Positions 24,223-33,136 are shown, counted from the stretch's first letter. The stretch: DNA of 45,317 bases from an uncultured Alphaproteobacteria bacterium (GCA_902574475.1 CACGNZ010000010.1:1-45317); one strand, 5' to 3'. Translations and numbers: made by a program. Notes: generated by a model not told the origin, from the sequence alone.

Positions 24223-25419
24223 AAGTTAAAAACCCTGTAGTTGAAATGGATGGAGATGAAATGACCAGAATCATCTGGGAGTATATCAAAGAACAATTAA
24301 TTTTGCCCTATCTTGATATAGACATCAAATATTTTGATCTTGGAGTGATTAAAAGAGATGAAACAAATGATCAAATCACCGTTGACGCTGCCAAGGCGGT
24401 GAAAAAATATGGTGTAGGAATAAAATGTGCAACAATTACACCTGATGAAAATCGAGTAGAGGAATTCAAATTAAAAAAAAATGTGGCGTTCTCCTAATGG
24501 AACAATAAGAAATATACTGGGAGGAACGATATTTAGACAACCAATTATATGCAAAAATGTTCCAAGAATAATCACGAACTGGAACCATCCAATTGTAGTT
24601 GCTAGACATGCCTTTGGTGATCAATATAAAGCGACTGACACATTAATTAATAAACCAGGTACACTTAAAATGGTTTTTGAACCTAAAGATGGATCTGAGG
24701 GATTTACAAAAGATGTATATGAATTTGAAAAATCTGGCGTAGCCCTATCAATGTATAATTTAGATAATTCAATAAAAGACTTTGCTAGAGCTTGTTTTAA
24801 TTATGGACTTAACCTTGGTTGGCCAGTTTACCTTTCTACTAAAAATACTATTTTAAAAGTCTACGATGGAAGATTTAAAGATTTATTTCAGGATGTATTT
24901 GATACTGAATTTAAAAATAAGTTTAAAGAAAAAGACATAGTTTATGAACATAGATTAATCGATGATATGGTGGCCTCAGCTTTAAAATGGGAAGGTAATT
25001 TTATTTGGGCTTGTAAAAATTATGATGGTGATGTTCAATCAGATTCTGTTGCTCAAGGATTTGGATCACTAGGTTTAATGACAAGTGTGTTGATGACCCC
25101 TGATGGTAAAACAGTAGAAGCTGAAGCTGCACATGGCACTGTTACCAGGCATTATAGAAATCATCAGAAAGGTATAGAAACTTCAACTAATCCTATTGCA
25201 TCAATTTTTGCTTGGACAAGGGGTTTAAGTTTTAGAGGAGAATTTGATGGTAATAATGAATTAATAAATTTTGCAAAAAAATTGGAAGAAACGTGTATCA
25301 AAACTGTAGAAAGTGGTGAAATGACGAAAGATTTAGCAATATTAATTAATAAAGATCAGAAATGGTTAAACACTCAAGATTTTTTAAGCGCAATAAAAAA
25401 CAATTTTCAAATTAACTAA
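24210..25419 (+). pseudogene. icd: NADP-dependent isocitrate dehydrogenase, split by a frameshift
   Basis: Oxidises isocitrate to 2-oxoglutarate in the TCA cycle, making NADPH. The sequence is the eukaryote-like type, about 402 residues when joined. The first part (24210-24497) runs from the start to EEFKLKK and then reads out of frame to a stop after four more residues. The second part (24481-25419) resumes with [15 protein letters not shown] and continues intact to the C-terminus, including [13 protein letters not shown] and [12 protein letters not shown]. Removing one A from the A9 run at 24473-24481 restores the whole protein. No other damage is visible, which argues for a sequencing error, a very recent mutation or slippage-dependent expression rather than an old pseudogene. 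It overlaps the LOG gene at the start and alaS convergently by 8 bases. Confidence 0.9.
24473..24481 (+). other. A9 homopolymer at the icd frameshift point
   Basis: Nine consecutive A follow TT at the boundary between the two icd frames. With eight A the frame reads Leu-Lys-Lys-Met-Trp-Arg, the expected protein. Loss of one A or gain of two A in the mRNA would restore it, so polymerase slippage could make some full-length product. Confidence 0.8.
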
Positions 25420-28084
25420 TAGAATTTAATCTATCTTCTACGTATTTTATACTCTCATTAATTTGACCAACATTTGATCCTCCTCCTTGAGCAAGATCTT
25501 TTCTACCGCCTCCGCCCTTTCCACCTAGAATAATCGAAATTTCTCTAATTTCTTTTGAAGCATCAAAAAGATCTGTAATATCTTCTGTAACTCCTAGCAC
25601 TATAGATAGTTTGTTTTCATTATTTGAAATTATTAACGAAACACTATTTTTATTATATTGTTTTTTTTGCTCATCAATAAATGTTTTCAAAGATTTATTA
25701 GGGTAGTCTTCAGCAATCAAGTATATAAAATTTAATTCTTTGATTTTTTTTACAACAATATTGTCAATATTTTTTGATATAGACATATTTTGTTTCAATT
25801 TTTCGTGTATTTGAATTAATTCTTTAATTAACAAACCTTTGTCTTCAGATTGATCTTTAAAATTATAATCAGCATTAATCTTTTTAATTTTATTCTTTAA
25901 ATCTTCAATTTGATTATCTTGGTTTTTATTTTTTTCTAATAAATTTATTTCTATTTCTTTGATATATTTATCTACTGCAACATTAGATACAGCCTCTATT
26001 CTTCTTATTCCAGACGCAACACCAGATTGGTTAGTTATTTTAAATTTACTTATTTCCCCTAATTTAACAACATGAGTTCCTCCGCATAATTCTTTTGAAA
26101 AGAATGGTTGATTTTCTTGACCCATTGTTACTACTCTTACTTCATCGCTATATTTTTCTCCAAATAATGCCATCGCACCTTCTTCAATAGCTTTTTTTTG
26201 ATCCACAATTTTAATTTCAACAATTCCATTTTTTTGAATTTGATCATTTACAATTTTTTCAACATTTATGAGTTGATCTTTTTCAATTGGATTATTGTGA
26301 CTAAAATCAAATCTAAGTTTTTCTGAATTTACAAGTGAACCCTTCTGTGTGACATGCTTGCCCAGTATTTTTCTTAGAGCAGCATGTAATAAATGAGTTG
26401 AAGAATGATTATATTTAATAAAATCTCTATTCACTGTATTAATGCTTGCTTTAATGGTATCTTCAATTTTGCATTCACCACTAATTACTTTACCTTTGTG
26501 AAGAAAATAGTTTCCAAATATTTTTGTAGTATTCATAACTTCAAACTTAAAGTTATCATTTTCAAAAAAACCCTGATCTCCCACCTGACCACCACTTTCT
26601 CCATAAAAAGGTGTTTGATTTAATATTATAATTGCTTCTTGATCTTTTTTAATTTTATCTAATGACTTACTTTCTGATATTATTGAAATTATTTTACAAT
26701 CAGCTTCCATATCAGAATATCCTAAAAATTCTGTTGGCTCTATTTTAGAAGTTATTTCAAACCAAATACCTTCATCCTCGATGTCTCCTGTACCTTTCCA
26801 GCTTTGTCTCGCTCTTTCCTTTTGATCTAACATTTTTTGTTCAAATGTTTTTATATCGACTTCAATATTTTTACTTTTCAAATAATCTTGTGTTAAATCT
26901 AAGGGAAATCCATAGGTGTCGTATAATTTAAATGCTACTTCTCCATTAAATATGTTTGTTGAGTTAGAAATTTCCTCATCTAAAATTTTTATTCCTTTTT
27001 CAACAGTTTCTTTGAATTTAGTTTCTTCATTCATTAATGTATTAGTGATGAGATCTTTTGCTCTATCTAGTTCAGGATATGAATTTTTAATTCCATCTAA
27101 AAAAATAGGGAATAGCTTATGAAATACAGGCTCTTTATTACCTAAAGAATGAGCGTGTCGCATTCCCCTTCTCATTATTCTTCGTAAGACGTATCCTCTA
27201 CCTTCATTTGAAGGCATGACTCCATCAGCAATTAAAAAAGAGGAAGATTTTAAGTGATCTGCTATTACTCTGTGACTAGGATTTGTTATTGAACTTTCAT
27301 CGCCACATAGTTTTGTTGATTCATTAATAATCGGTTGAAATAAATCTGTTGAATAATTATCGTTAGAACCATCTAGAAGAGCTGTCATTCTCTCTAATCC
27401 CATTCCAGTATCAATTGAGGGTTTTGGAAGATTTATTCTCTCAGATTTAGATATTTGCTCATATTGCATAAATACTAAATTCCATATTTCTATAAATCTA
27501 TCACCATCTTCGTTTGGAGAACCTGGAGGGCCTCCTTCGTATTTATCACCATGATCATAAAATATTTCAGAACATGGACCACAAGGACCAGTTTCCCCCA
27601 TTGACCAAAAATTATCAGATGTACTAATTTTAATAATTTTATTTTCAGACAAACCAGCTATTTTTTTCCATAAATCAAATGCTTCCTGATCATCAGAATA
27701 AACAGTTACTAATAGTCTATCTTTATTTATTGAATATTCTTTAGTAATTAGATTCCAAGCTAGTTCTATAGCCAGCTCTTTAAAATAATCTCCAAAAGAG
27801 AAATTACCTAACATTTCAAAGAAAGTATGGTGTCTTGTTGTATATCCCACATTTTCTAAATCATTGTGCTTACCACCTGCTCTTACACATTTTTGTGCAG
27901 TAGTTGCTCTGTTGTAGTCTCTTGTTTCTTTACCGGTAAAAATATTTTTAAATTGCACCATTCCAGAGTTAGCAAACATTAAAGTAGGATCATTATCTGG
28001 AACTAGAGAGCTAGAATGAATAACCTCATGTCCATTTTTTTTAAAATAATTAAGAAATGTTGACCTGATCTGATTTGAATTCAT
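25412..28084 (-). CDS. alaS: Alanyl-tRNA synthetase
   Basis: Charges tRNA-Ala and edits misactivated Ser/Gly. It has 890 residues, full length. The N-terminal class II aminoacylation domain contains [13 protein letters not shown] and [14 protein letters not shown]. The editing domain has the zinc-type motif [11 protein letters not shown] with the later ELCGGTH. The C-Ala domain ends with [17 protein letters not shown]. Its stop overlaps the convergent icd stop region by 8 bases. It follows the recA terminator and has its own likely promoter whose -10 is only 8 bases from the ATG, suggesting a leaderless transcript. Confidence 0.97.
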   Translation of the reverse strand: MNSNQIRSTFLNYFKKNGHEVIHSSSLVPDNDPTLMFANSGMVQFKNIFTGKETRDYNRATTAQKCVRAGGKHNDLENVGYTTRHHTFFEMLGNFSFGDYFKELAIELAWNLITKEYSINKDRLLVTVYSDDQEAFDLWKKIAGLSENKIIKISTSDNFWSMGETGPCGPCSEIFYDHGDKYEGGPPGSPNEDGDRFIEIWNLVFMQYEQISKSERINLPKPSIDTGMGLERMTALLDGSNDNYSTDLFQPIINESTKLCGDESSITNPSHRVIADHLKSSSFLIADGVMPSNEGRGYVLRRIMRRGMRHAHSLGNKEPVFHKLFPIFLDGIKNSYPELDRAKDLITNTLMNEETKFKETVEKGIKILDEEISNSTNIFNGEVAFKLYDTYGFPLDLTQDYLKSKNIEVDIKTFEQKMLDQKERARQSWKGTGDIEDEGIWFEITSKIEPTEFLGYSDMEADCKIISIISESKSLDKIKKDQEAIIILNQTPFYGESGGQVGDQGFFENDNFKFEVMNTTKIFGNYFLHKGKVISGECKIEDTIKASINTVNRDFIKYNHSSTHLLHAALRKILGKHVTQKGSLVNSEKLRFDFSHNNPIEKDQLINVEKIVNDQIQKNGIVEIKIVDQKKAIEEGAMALFGEKYSDEVRVVTMGQENQPFFSKELCGGTHVVKLGEISKFKITNQSGVASGIRRIEAVSNVAVDKYIKEIEINLLEKNKNQDNQIEDLKNKIKKINADYNFKDQSEDKGLLIKELIQIHEKLKQNMSISKNIDNIVVKKIKELNFIYLIAEDYPNKSLKTFIDEQKKQYNKNSVSLIISNNENKLSIVLGVTEDITDLFDASKEIREISIILGGKGGGGRKDLAQGGGSNVGQINESIKYVEDRLNSIS

Positions 28085-28092
28085 GAAAAGGT

Positions 28093-28121
28093 ATTATAAC
28101 TTGAAAACTCTATTGTCTAAA
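28093..28121 (-). promoter_or_regulatory. Candidate promoter for alaS, leaderless layout
   Basis: On the minus strand TTTAGA (28121-28116), a 17-base spacer and a perfect TATAAT (28098-28093) lie directly after the recA terminator. Only 8 bases separate the -10 from the alaS ATG, so the predicted transcript start is at or next to the start codon. No Shine-Dalgarno sequence is present, in keeping with that. Confidence 0.55.
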
Positions 28122-28122
28122 T

Positions 28123-28150
28123 AAAAAAGCGCCTATTTTTAAATAGGCGC
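28123..28150 (-). terminator. Intrinsic terminator of recA
   Basis: On the minus strand a perfect 10-bp inverted repeat (GCGCCTATTT / AAATAGGCGC, arms 28150-28141 and 28138-28129) with a tight loop is followed by six T (28128-28123). This is a classic Rho-independent terminator, 20 bases after the recA stop. It is the only one I find in the window. Confidence 0.9.
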
Positions 28151-28169
28151 CAGACAAAAATAATATTTA

Positions 28170-29276
28170 CTATTCTTTTATTTCTTCAGCCTCTTTAGCT
28201 TCTTTTTCTTTATTCTCTACTTTTCCTTCCATCATAGCTTTTTCAACTATTCCAGCATTTTGTAGAATTTGATTTTCAATTTCTTTAGCTATATTAGGAT
28301 TGTCGTTAAGAAAGTTTTTTACGTTTTCTCTACCTTGTCCTATTTTAGTATTTTTGTATGCAAACCATGATCCTGATTTATCAATAATTTCTGCTTTGAC
28401 ACCTAAATCAACTAGTTCACCTAATTTTGATATCCCCTCTCCGTACATTATATCAAATTCAACAACTTTGAATGGGGGCGCAACTTTATTTTTTACTATC
28501 TTTACTCTAGTTTGATTTCCAATGATTTCATCCTTATCTTTAATTGCACCAATTCTTCTAATGTCCATTCTTACAGAAGAATAAAATTTTAGAGCATTAC
28601 CGCCTGTAGTTGTCTCAGGACTACCAAACATAACGCCAATTTTCATTCTAAGTTGATTTATGAATACAACTAGAGTGTTTGATTGAGCGATAGAGCTTGT
28701 GAGTTTTCTTAAAGCCTGACTCATCAATCTAGCTTGCAAACCAGGTAATGAATCTCCCATATCGCCCTCTAGTTCAGCTCTAGGCACAAGCGCGGCAACT
28801 GAATCAATAATTAGAACATCAATACCGCCAGATTTAATTAGTGAATCGGCAATTTCTAAACCTTGTTCTCCTGTATCAGGCTGAGATATTAATAATTCTT
28901 CTAAGTTTACACCTAATTTCTTTGCATATGCTGGGTCTAGGGCATGCTCTGCATCTATAAATGCACAATTACCTCCTTGTTTTTGTGACTCTGCAACAAT
29001 ATGAGTAGCTAAAGTAGTTTTACCAGAACTTTCAGGTCCATATATTTCAATAATTCTCCCTTTTGGAACTCCTCCAATACCGAGAGCTATATCAAGCCCT
29101 AATGAACCAGTGGATATTGCTTCAATATCTACATTTGTTTTAGAGCCCAATTTCATTATTGAGCCTTTTCCATAATTTTTCTCTATTAGGCTTACAGCGG
29201 CTTCTAGAGATTTACTTCTATTTTCTTTATCCATTGAATTTTCGTTATTTACTACTTTTAATTTAGCTTGAGACAT
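28170..29276 (-). CDS. recA: Recombinase RecA
   Basis: ATP-dependent strand-exchange protein of homologous recombination and co-protease for LexA in the SOS response. It has 368 residues. Walker A is GPESSGKT at 80-87. Walker B is in [10 protein letters not shown], the L1/L2 DNA-binding loop region includes [22 protein letters not shown], and the C-terminal tail is acidic (Glu/Lys-rich). GGAG lies 7 bases before the ATG. It is a single-gene unit with its own terminator. Upstream lie three GTTC half-sites, two of them spaced as an alphaproteobacterial LexA box, suggesting SOS control. Confidence 0.98.
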   Translation of the reverse strand: MSQAKLKVVNNENSMDKENRSKSLEAAVSLIEKNYGKGSIMKLGSKTNVDIEAISTGSLGLDIALGIGGVPKGRIIEIYGPESSGKTTLATHIVAESQKQGGNCAFIDAEHALDPAYAKKLGVNLEELLISQPDTGEQGLEIADSLIKSGGIDVLIIDSVAALVPRAELEGDMGDSLPGLQARLMSQALRKLTSSIAQSNTLVVFINQLRMKIGVMFGSPETTTGGNALKFYSSVRMDIRRIGAIKDKDEIIGNQTRVKIVKNKVAPPFKVVEFDIMYGEGISKLGELVDLGVKAEIIDKSGSWFAYKNTKIGQGRENVKNFLNDNPNIAKEIENQILQNAGIVEKAMMEGKVENKEKEAKEAEEIKE

Positions 29277-29346
29277 TAAATTTCTCCATTAATTTCCTAT
29301 GTTTTTATTAAGATTCTTGCAAATCATGTTTACTTGTACACGTTTT

Positions 29347-29376
29347 GTTCTATTTTTAAAAGTTCTATTTTTGTTC
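29347..29376. promoter_or_regulatory. Alphaproteobacterial LexA (SOS) box upstream of recA, with a third half-site
   Basis: GTTC at 29362-29365 and GTTC at 29373-29376 are separated by exactly 7 bases, matching the direct-repeat LexA box GTTC-N7-GTTC (GAAC-N7-GAAC on the other strand) known from Rhodobacter and Rhizobium recA. A third GTTC is at 29347-29350, 11 bases before the pair. The site is 85-100 bases upstream of the recA ATG. The rest of the 214-base recA-dksA gap is AT-rich; a TATAAT at 29420-29425 faces dksA but has no good -35. Confidence 0.6.
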
Positions 29377-29490
29377 TTTTATGAAAGTTTTATTAAAATA
29401 TTGAAAAATATGAATTATTTATAATTAATAAAATTTCAATATTGCTTGAATAAATAAAATCATTTGATAAATCAGCAGCTTTTTAAAATT

Positions 29491-29898
29491 ATGACTAAAT
29501 TACCTAAAAATTACAAACCAACTCAGAAAGAAAAATTCATGAATGCCAAAATGAAAGAATATTTTAGGCAAAAATTAGTAAGTTGGAAAAAAGATTTGCT
29601 AAAGGAGTCGTCTCAAACTTTAAATAATCTACAGAATGAGAATGAAGCAAAACCCGATATAACTGATAGAGCATCTGAAGAAATAGATAGATCTTTCGAA
29701 CTTAGAACAAGAGATAGAGAAAGAAAGCTAATTAATAAAATTGATGCCGCCCTTCAAAGAATTGAAGATGGTTCATATGGTTATTGCGATGAAACAGGTG
29801 ATCCAATTAGCATCAAAAGATTAGAAGCAAGACCAGTTGCAACATTGAGTTTAGAAGCTCAAGAAATGCATGAAAAAGCAGAAAAAAGAATTAGTTAA
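29491..29898 (+). CDS. dksA: DksA/TraR-family transcription regulator, alphaproteobacterial type
   Basis: Binds RNA polymerase through its secondary channel and, with ppGpp, adjusts rRNA and amino-acid promoters. From the ATG at 29491 it has 135 residues. The coiled-coil domain spans about 35-100, with the DxxDxA-like tip in KPDITDRASEEID. A degenerate zinc-finger region follows: GYCDETGDPISIKRLEARP then ATLSLEAQEMHEK. Only one of the four zinc cysteines of E. coli DksA is kept, as in other alphaproteobacterial DksA proteins. The frame is open to a TTG at 29464, but the KLPKNYKPT opening fits the later start. The DUF3553 gene follows after 10 bases. Confidence 0.88.
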   Translation: MTKLPKNYKPTQKEKFMNAKMKEYFRQKLVSWKKDLLKESSQTLNNLQNENEAKPDITDRASEEIDRSFELRTRDRERKLINKIDAALQRIEDGSYGYCDETGDPISIKRLEARPVATLSLEAQEMHEKAEKRIS

Positions 29899-29908
29899 TT
29901 TTTTTTAA

Positions 29909-30106
29909 ATGTCAGATTTTTATATAGGTGATCTTACACCAGGTACTTTTGTTGTAAATGTAAGTAAAGAAAAAGAATGGGGAGTTGGTCAAGTACAATC
30001 ATGTATTAATAATATCGTTACAATTAATTTTGAAAATGTTGGAAAAAAAACTATTAACCCTAGAGAAGTTGAATTAAAAATAATTAATATAAATGCAACT
30101 AATTGA
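29909..30106 (+). CDS. DUF3553 family small protein
   Basis: A 65-residue protein with the DUF3553 pattern: G-x-V-x-N, then EWGVGQVQSCI, then VTINFENVGKKTIN. This predicts a small all-beta, CarD/Tudor-like fold of unknown function that is common in alphaproteobacteria. It begins 10 bases after dksA and overlaps moaA by 14 bases, so dksA-DUF3553-moaA-nadK appears to be one operon. A link with RNA polymerase regulation is possible given its dksA neighbour, but this is inference only. Confidence 0.75.
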   Translation: MSDFYIGDLTPGTFVVNVSKEKEWGVGQVQSCINNIVTINFENVGKKTINPREVELKIININATN

Positions 30107-31085
30107 TCAGTATTTAAGAAAAGTAAATTATCTAAGAGTATCTGTTACAGATAGATGTGATCTGAGATGTGTTTATTGTATGAAAGAAAAAATGCAATTT
30201 CTCCCTAGAAAAGATATACTCACTTTAGAAGAAATTGAAAGATTATGTGACAACTTTATAGAACTCGGAGTTGAAAAAATTAGATTAACTGGGGGTGAGC
30301 CTTTGGTAAGAAATGATATTATAAAATTAATTGAAAAACTTAATACCAAAAAAGAAAAAACAAATCTAAAGGAAATAACACTGACAACAAATGGTACATT
30401 ATTAAAAAAATATGCCAAACTACTGAAGCTAAATGGTATTAATAGGATTAATGTTTCTTTAGATACAATTAATCCTGAAAAATATAATAAAATAACAAGA
30501 TTTGGAAATATTGAAAAAGTTTTTGATGGAATTAATGAAGCACTTGATAACAACATAAAAATTAAAATTAATACTGTAGTAATTAAAGATTTTAATGAAA
30601 ATGAAATTGAAGAATTAATAAATTGGACTAGTAATAAAAAAATTGATCTTACATTTATCGAAGTAATGCCAATGGAAGAAACAGATATATCAAGAGAATA
30701 TCAGTTTATCTCATTATCTGATACTTTTTCAAAACTAGACAAAATATATAATTTTTCTAAAATTGATTATAGTACTGGAGGCCCAGCAAGATTCTATACT
30801 AGTGATTTAGTTTTGAATAAAATTGGGTTTATAAGTCCTTTAACAAATAATTTTTGTGCCTCTTGCAATAGAGTAAGAATATCGAGCACTGGTAAACTTT
30901 TCATGTGCCTTGGTCAGAATGACTTTGTTGATTTTAGAGAAATAATGAGAAAAGATTATAGTGATGATTATATAAAAGAAAAAATTAAGTTTGCTCTTAA
31001 TATTAAACCAAAACAACATGATTTTATGATTGGAGAAAAAATTAATAAATATATGAAAAGACATATGAACGTAACAGGTGGATAA
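30093..31085 (+). CDS. moaA: GTP 3',8-cyclase MoaA (molybdenum cofactor synthesis)
   Basis: Radical-SAM enzyme that, with MoaC, makes cyclic pyranopterin monophosphate from GTP. It has 330 residues. The SAM cluster motif is Cys22-x3-Cys26-x2-Cys29 (DRCDLRCVYCM). The C-terminal cluster is Cys255-x2-Cys258-x13-Cys272 in NNFCASCNRVR. The protein ends with the double glycine (NVTGG) needed for catalysis in MoaA. It overlaps DUF3553 (14 bases) and nadK (1 base). No other moa or mob gene is in the window, though the cinA-like gene nearby has a molybdopterin-binding fold. Confidence 0.92.
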   Translation: MQLIDQYLRKVNYLRVSVTDRCDLRCVYCMKEKMQFLPRKDILTLEEIERLCDNFIELGVEKIRLTGGEPLVRNDIIKLIEKLNTKKEKTNLKEITLTTNGTLLKKYAKLLKLNGINRINVSLDTINPEKYNKITRFGNIEKVFDGINEALDNNIKIKINTVVIKDFNENEIEELINWTSNKKIDLTFIEVMPMEETDISREYQFISLSDTFSKLDKIYNFSKIDYSTGGPARFYTSDLVLNKIGFISPLTNNFCASCNRVRISSTGKLFMCLGQNDFVDFREIMRKDYSDDYIKEKIKFALNIKPKQHDFMIGEKINKYMKRHMNVTGG

Positions 31086-31843
31086 TGAAATTTCATTTTT
31101 TATCATCAAACAATCCTGAGGCAAAAAATACAGAAAAAAAACTAACAGAATTATTTGGACAAAATTCTGTGGAAGATGCCGAATACATTATTCCAATTGG
31201 AGGAGATGGATTACTTTTAAAATCACTTCATAATTTTAATAAACTAAACAAACCATTTTTTGGAATAAACTTTGGTTCAATTGGGTTTTTAATGAATAAT
31301 CTTAGTAATGAAAATTTAAATGACATGATTACAAATGCTAAAAAATCTACTTTTAAACCATTAAAAATGACTGCACAAAGTGTTAATAATGAAATCTTTG
31401 AGGCATATGCATATAATGAAGTTTCTCTTATGAGGCAGACTCATTTGGCATCAAAAATTAAAATCAAAATAAATGAGAAAGTAAAAATGGAAGAATTGAT
31501 ATGTGATGGAGTTTTGTTATCTACATCAGCTGGAAGTACAGCTTATAATCTATCCGCACATGGTAGTATTCTACCTTTAGACTCAAATATACTTGCATTA
31601 ACTCCAATCAGTGCCTTTAGACCAAGGAGATGGAGAGGTGCTCTGTTATCTGAAATTAGTAAAATTGATTTTGAAGTGTTAAATAATGATGAACGCTCAT
31701 CTAGCGTAACTGCAGACAATGTTGAATTTAGAGATATTAGTAGAGTCAATATTGTTTCTTCAGATGAAAATAAATGCACTGTATTGTTTGATAGTAAACA
31801 CTCTATTGAAGATAAAATTTTGAATGAACAATTTAATTTTTAA
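31085..31843 (+). CDS. nadK: NAD kinase
   Basis: Phosphorylates NAD to NADP. It has 252 residues, close to other alphaproteobacterial NadK. The conserved GGDG motif is at 39-42 (PIGGDGLLLKSL), followed by FGINFGSIGFLMN, the NEVSLMRQ segment, and the GSTAYNLSAHGSI motif that binds the adenine side. Its ATG shares one base with the moaA stop (TAATG). It ends three bases from the convergent VOC gene. It supplies NADP for the FabG and Icd reactions encoded in the same window. Confidence 0.93.
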   Translation: MKFHFLSSNNPEAKNTEKKLTELFGQNSVEDAEYIIPIGGDGLLLKSLHNFNKLNKPFFGINFGSIGFLMNNLSNENLNDMITNAKKSTFKPLKMTAQSVNNEIFEAYAYNEVSLMRQTHLASKIKIKINEKVKMEELICDGVLLSTSAGSTAYNLSAHGSILPLDSNILALTPISAFRPRRWRGALLSEISKIDFEVLNNDERSSSVTADNVEFRDISRVNIVSSDENKCTVLFDSKHSIEDKILNEQFNF

Positions 31844-31845
31844 GA

Positions 31846-32220
31846 TCAAATTTTTTTAAAAATACAAATCTTGTTACCATCTAAATCCCTTAAATATGCA
31901 TAATAATCTTTACCGTGTCTGGGCCCAGGCATTCCTTCATCTTTTGCTCCAAGACTAATTCCAATTTTATAAAATTCATTAACAGTTTTTTTAGAATTAG
32001 CTTTAAAAGTAATCATTGTACCATTTCCTATGGTTGCTTTTTTTTTGTTATGAGGTCTAATCAAGTATAATTCAATTTTTTTAGGAGTTTCTTTTTTAGC
32101 ATAACCATAATAACGATTATGAGATAAAACTTTTTTAATTTTTAGAGGTTTTAAAATTTTACTATAAAATGCAGATGATTTTTTTAAATTATTTGTTCCA
32201 ATGGTAATAAAAGCAAACAT
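31846..32220 (-). CDS. VOC (glyoxalase/bleomycin-resistance) family protein
   Basis: A 124-residue single-domain protein with the VOC pattern: ITIGTNNLKKSSAFYSKIL at the N-terminus, a middle YLIRPHNKK-type strand, and a C-terminal DYYAYLRDLDGNKICIF strand ending in the usual DPDGN-like turn. The family contains glyoxalases, dioxygenases and resistance proteins; no specific reaction can be assigned. Like many such proteins in this class, it keeps GPRHGKDYYA before the last strand. It is the last gene downstream of cinA and tRNA-Leu on the minus strand. Confidence 0.8.
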   Translation of the reverse strand: MFAFITIGTNNLKKSSAFYSKILKPLKIKKVLSHNRYYGYAKKETPKKIELYLIRPHNKKKATIGNGTMITFKANSKKTVNEFYKIGISLGAKDEGMPGPRHGKDYYAYLRDLDGNKICIFKKI

Positions 32221-32231
32221 AATTTAAAGAT

Positions 32232-32316
32232 TGGTAGCCTCGGCCGGACTTGAACCGGCACTCCCAAAAGGGCAAGGATTTTAAGTCCTTTGTGTCTACC
32301 ATTCCACCACGAGGCC
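32232..32316 (-). tRNA. tRNA-Leu (anticodon UAA)
   Basis: On the minus strand an 85-base cloverleaf begins GGCCTCG and ends CGAGGCT, then A and an encoded CCA. The D arm includes TGGTAGACAC. The anticodon stem AAGGA/TCCTT encloses CTTAAAA, giving UAA, which reads UUA, the favoured Leu codon in this AT-rich genome. A long variable arm (GCCCTTTTGGGAGT region) marks the class II Leu type. The T arm is CCGGTTCAAGTCCGG. The first acceptor pair is G-U rather than G-C. It lies 16 bases after the cinA-like gene. Confidence 0.97.
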
Positions 32317-32332
32317 TATTTCTGGACTAATA

Positions 32333-33079
32333 TCAAACTATAGAACTTTTTCCACCATTTAATTCAATCATCTTAGTTATATCATCAACTATTGGTTGAA
32401 TAGATTTCATCTCCCATGATGAAACAACTATGTTAACACCGCCTGTTTTAGCTGCAAGATTAAAATATGGGTAACTACCGATTGATGCATTTTTATAATT
32501 GTTTTGAATATTTTTTAAATTTTTTGCAATTTTACTTTCGTATAAATTAGTATTAATTGTTGTAACAAGTTTTGGTTTACCTTTTTTAATTTTTTTAATT
32601 AATTCCTCAAACATAACTTGCATTATTTCTGGCACACCAGGTAAAACATAAATATTTTTTACAATAAATCCTGGTGCAGCAGTCATTGGATTTAAAATAA
32701 GCTCTGAACCTAATGGCATTTTGGCCATTCTTTGCCTACTTTCATTAAATTCACCTTTTGGATAATAATTTTCAAGAAGCTCAAAAGCCATTTTATTTGT
32801 TTCATATTGTAAATTAAAGGCTTCAGATATACTTTCTGAAGTTATATCATCATGAGTTGGTCCAATTCCTCCGGTAGTAAAAACATAAGAATATTTAGAG
32901 CTATATTTCAAAACATTTTCTATTATTTTTTTTTTATCATCCTGAATAACAATAACTTCTTCTAACTTAATACCAGCTTCTAATAATTTTTTTGCAATAT
33001 AATTTGAGTTTGTATCTTGAGTTCTGCCAGAAAGTATTTCATCACCAATAATAATAACTCCTGCAGTAAAAGAACTCAT
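32333..33079 (-). CDS. CinA-type molybdopterin-binding domain protein
   Basis: A 248-residue protein made only of the MoaB/Mog-like domain found at the N-terminus of CinA (competence/damage-inducible protein A). Conserved elements are AGVIIIGDEILSGRTQDTNS, the TTGGIGPTHDD loop (about 68-78) and the PGVPEIMQ motif (about 157-164). It lacks the C-terminal nicotinamide-mononucleotide deamidase domain of full CinA, as do many alphaproteobacterial homologues. It may act on ADP-ribose-type nucleotides; the function is not established. It diverges from map across 57 bases. Confidence 0.85.
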   Translation of the reverse strand: MSSFTAGVIIIGDEILSGRTQDTNSNYIAKKLLEAGIKLEEVIVIQDDKKKIIENVLKYSSKYSYVFTTGGIGPTHDDITSESISEAFNLQYETNKMAFELLENYYPKGEFNESRQRMAKMPLGSELILNPMTAAPGFIVKNIYVLPGVPEIMQVMFEELIKKIKKGKPKLVTTINTNLYESKIAKNLKNIQNNYKNASIGSYPYFNLAAKTGGVNIVVSSWEMKSIQPIVDDITKMIELNGGKSSIV

Positions 33080-33136
33080 ATGATTAATTGATATTTTCTA
33101 TATATTATTTATTAATCGTAAGTAATTATTTTTTAA

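Noticed and set aside
30173..30556. Minus-strand open frame of 127 codons inside moaA
   Set aside because: Overlaps the radical-SAM core of moaA; Ser/Leu/Ile-rich composition is typical of the reverse of AT-rich coding sequence.
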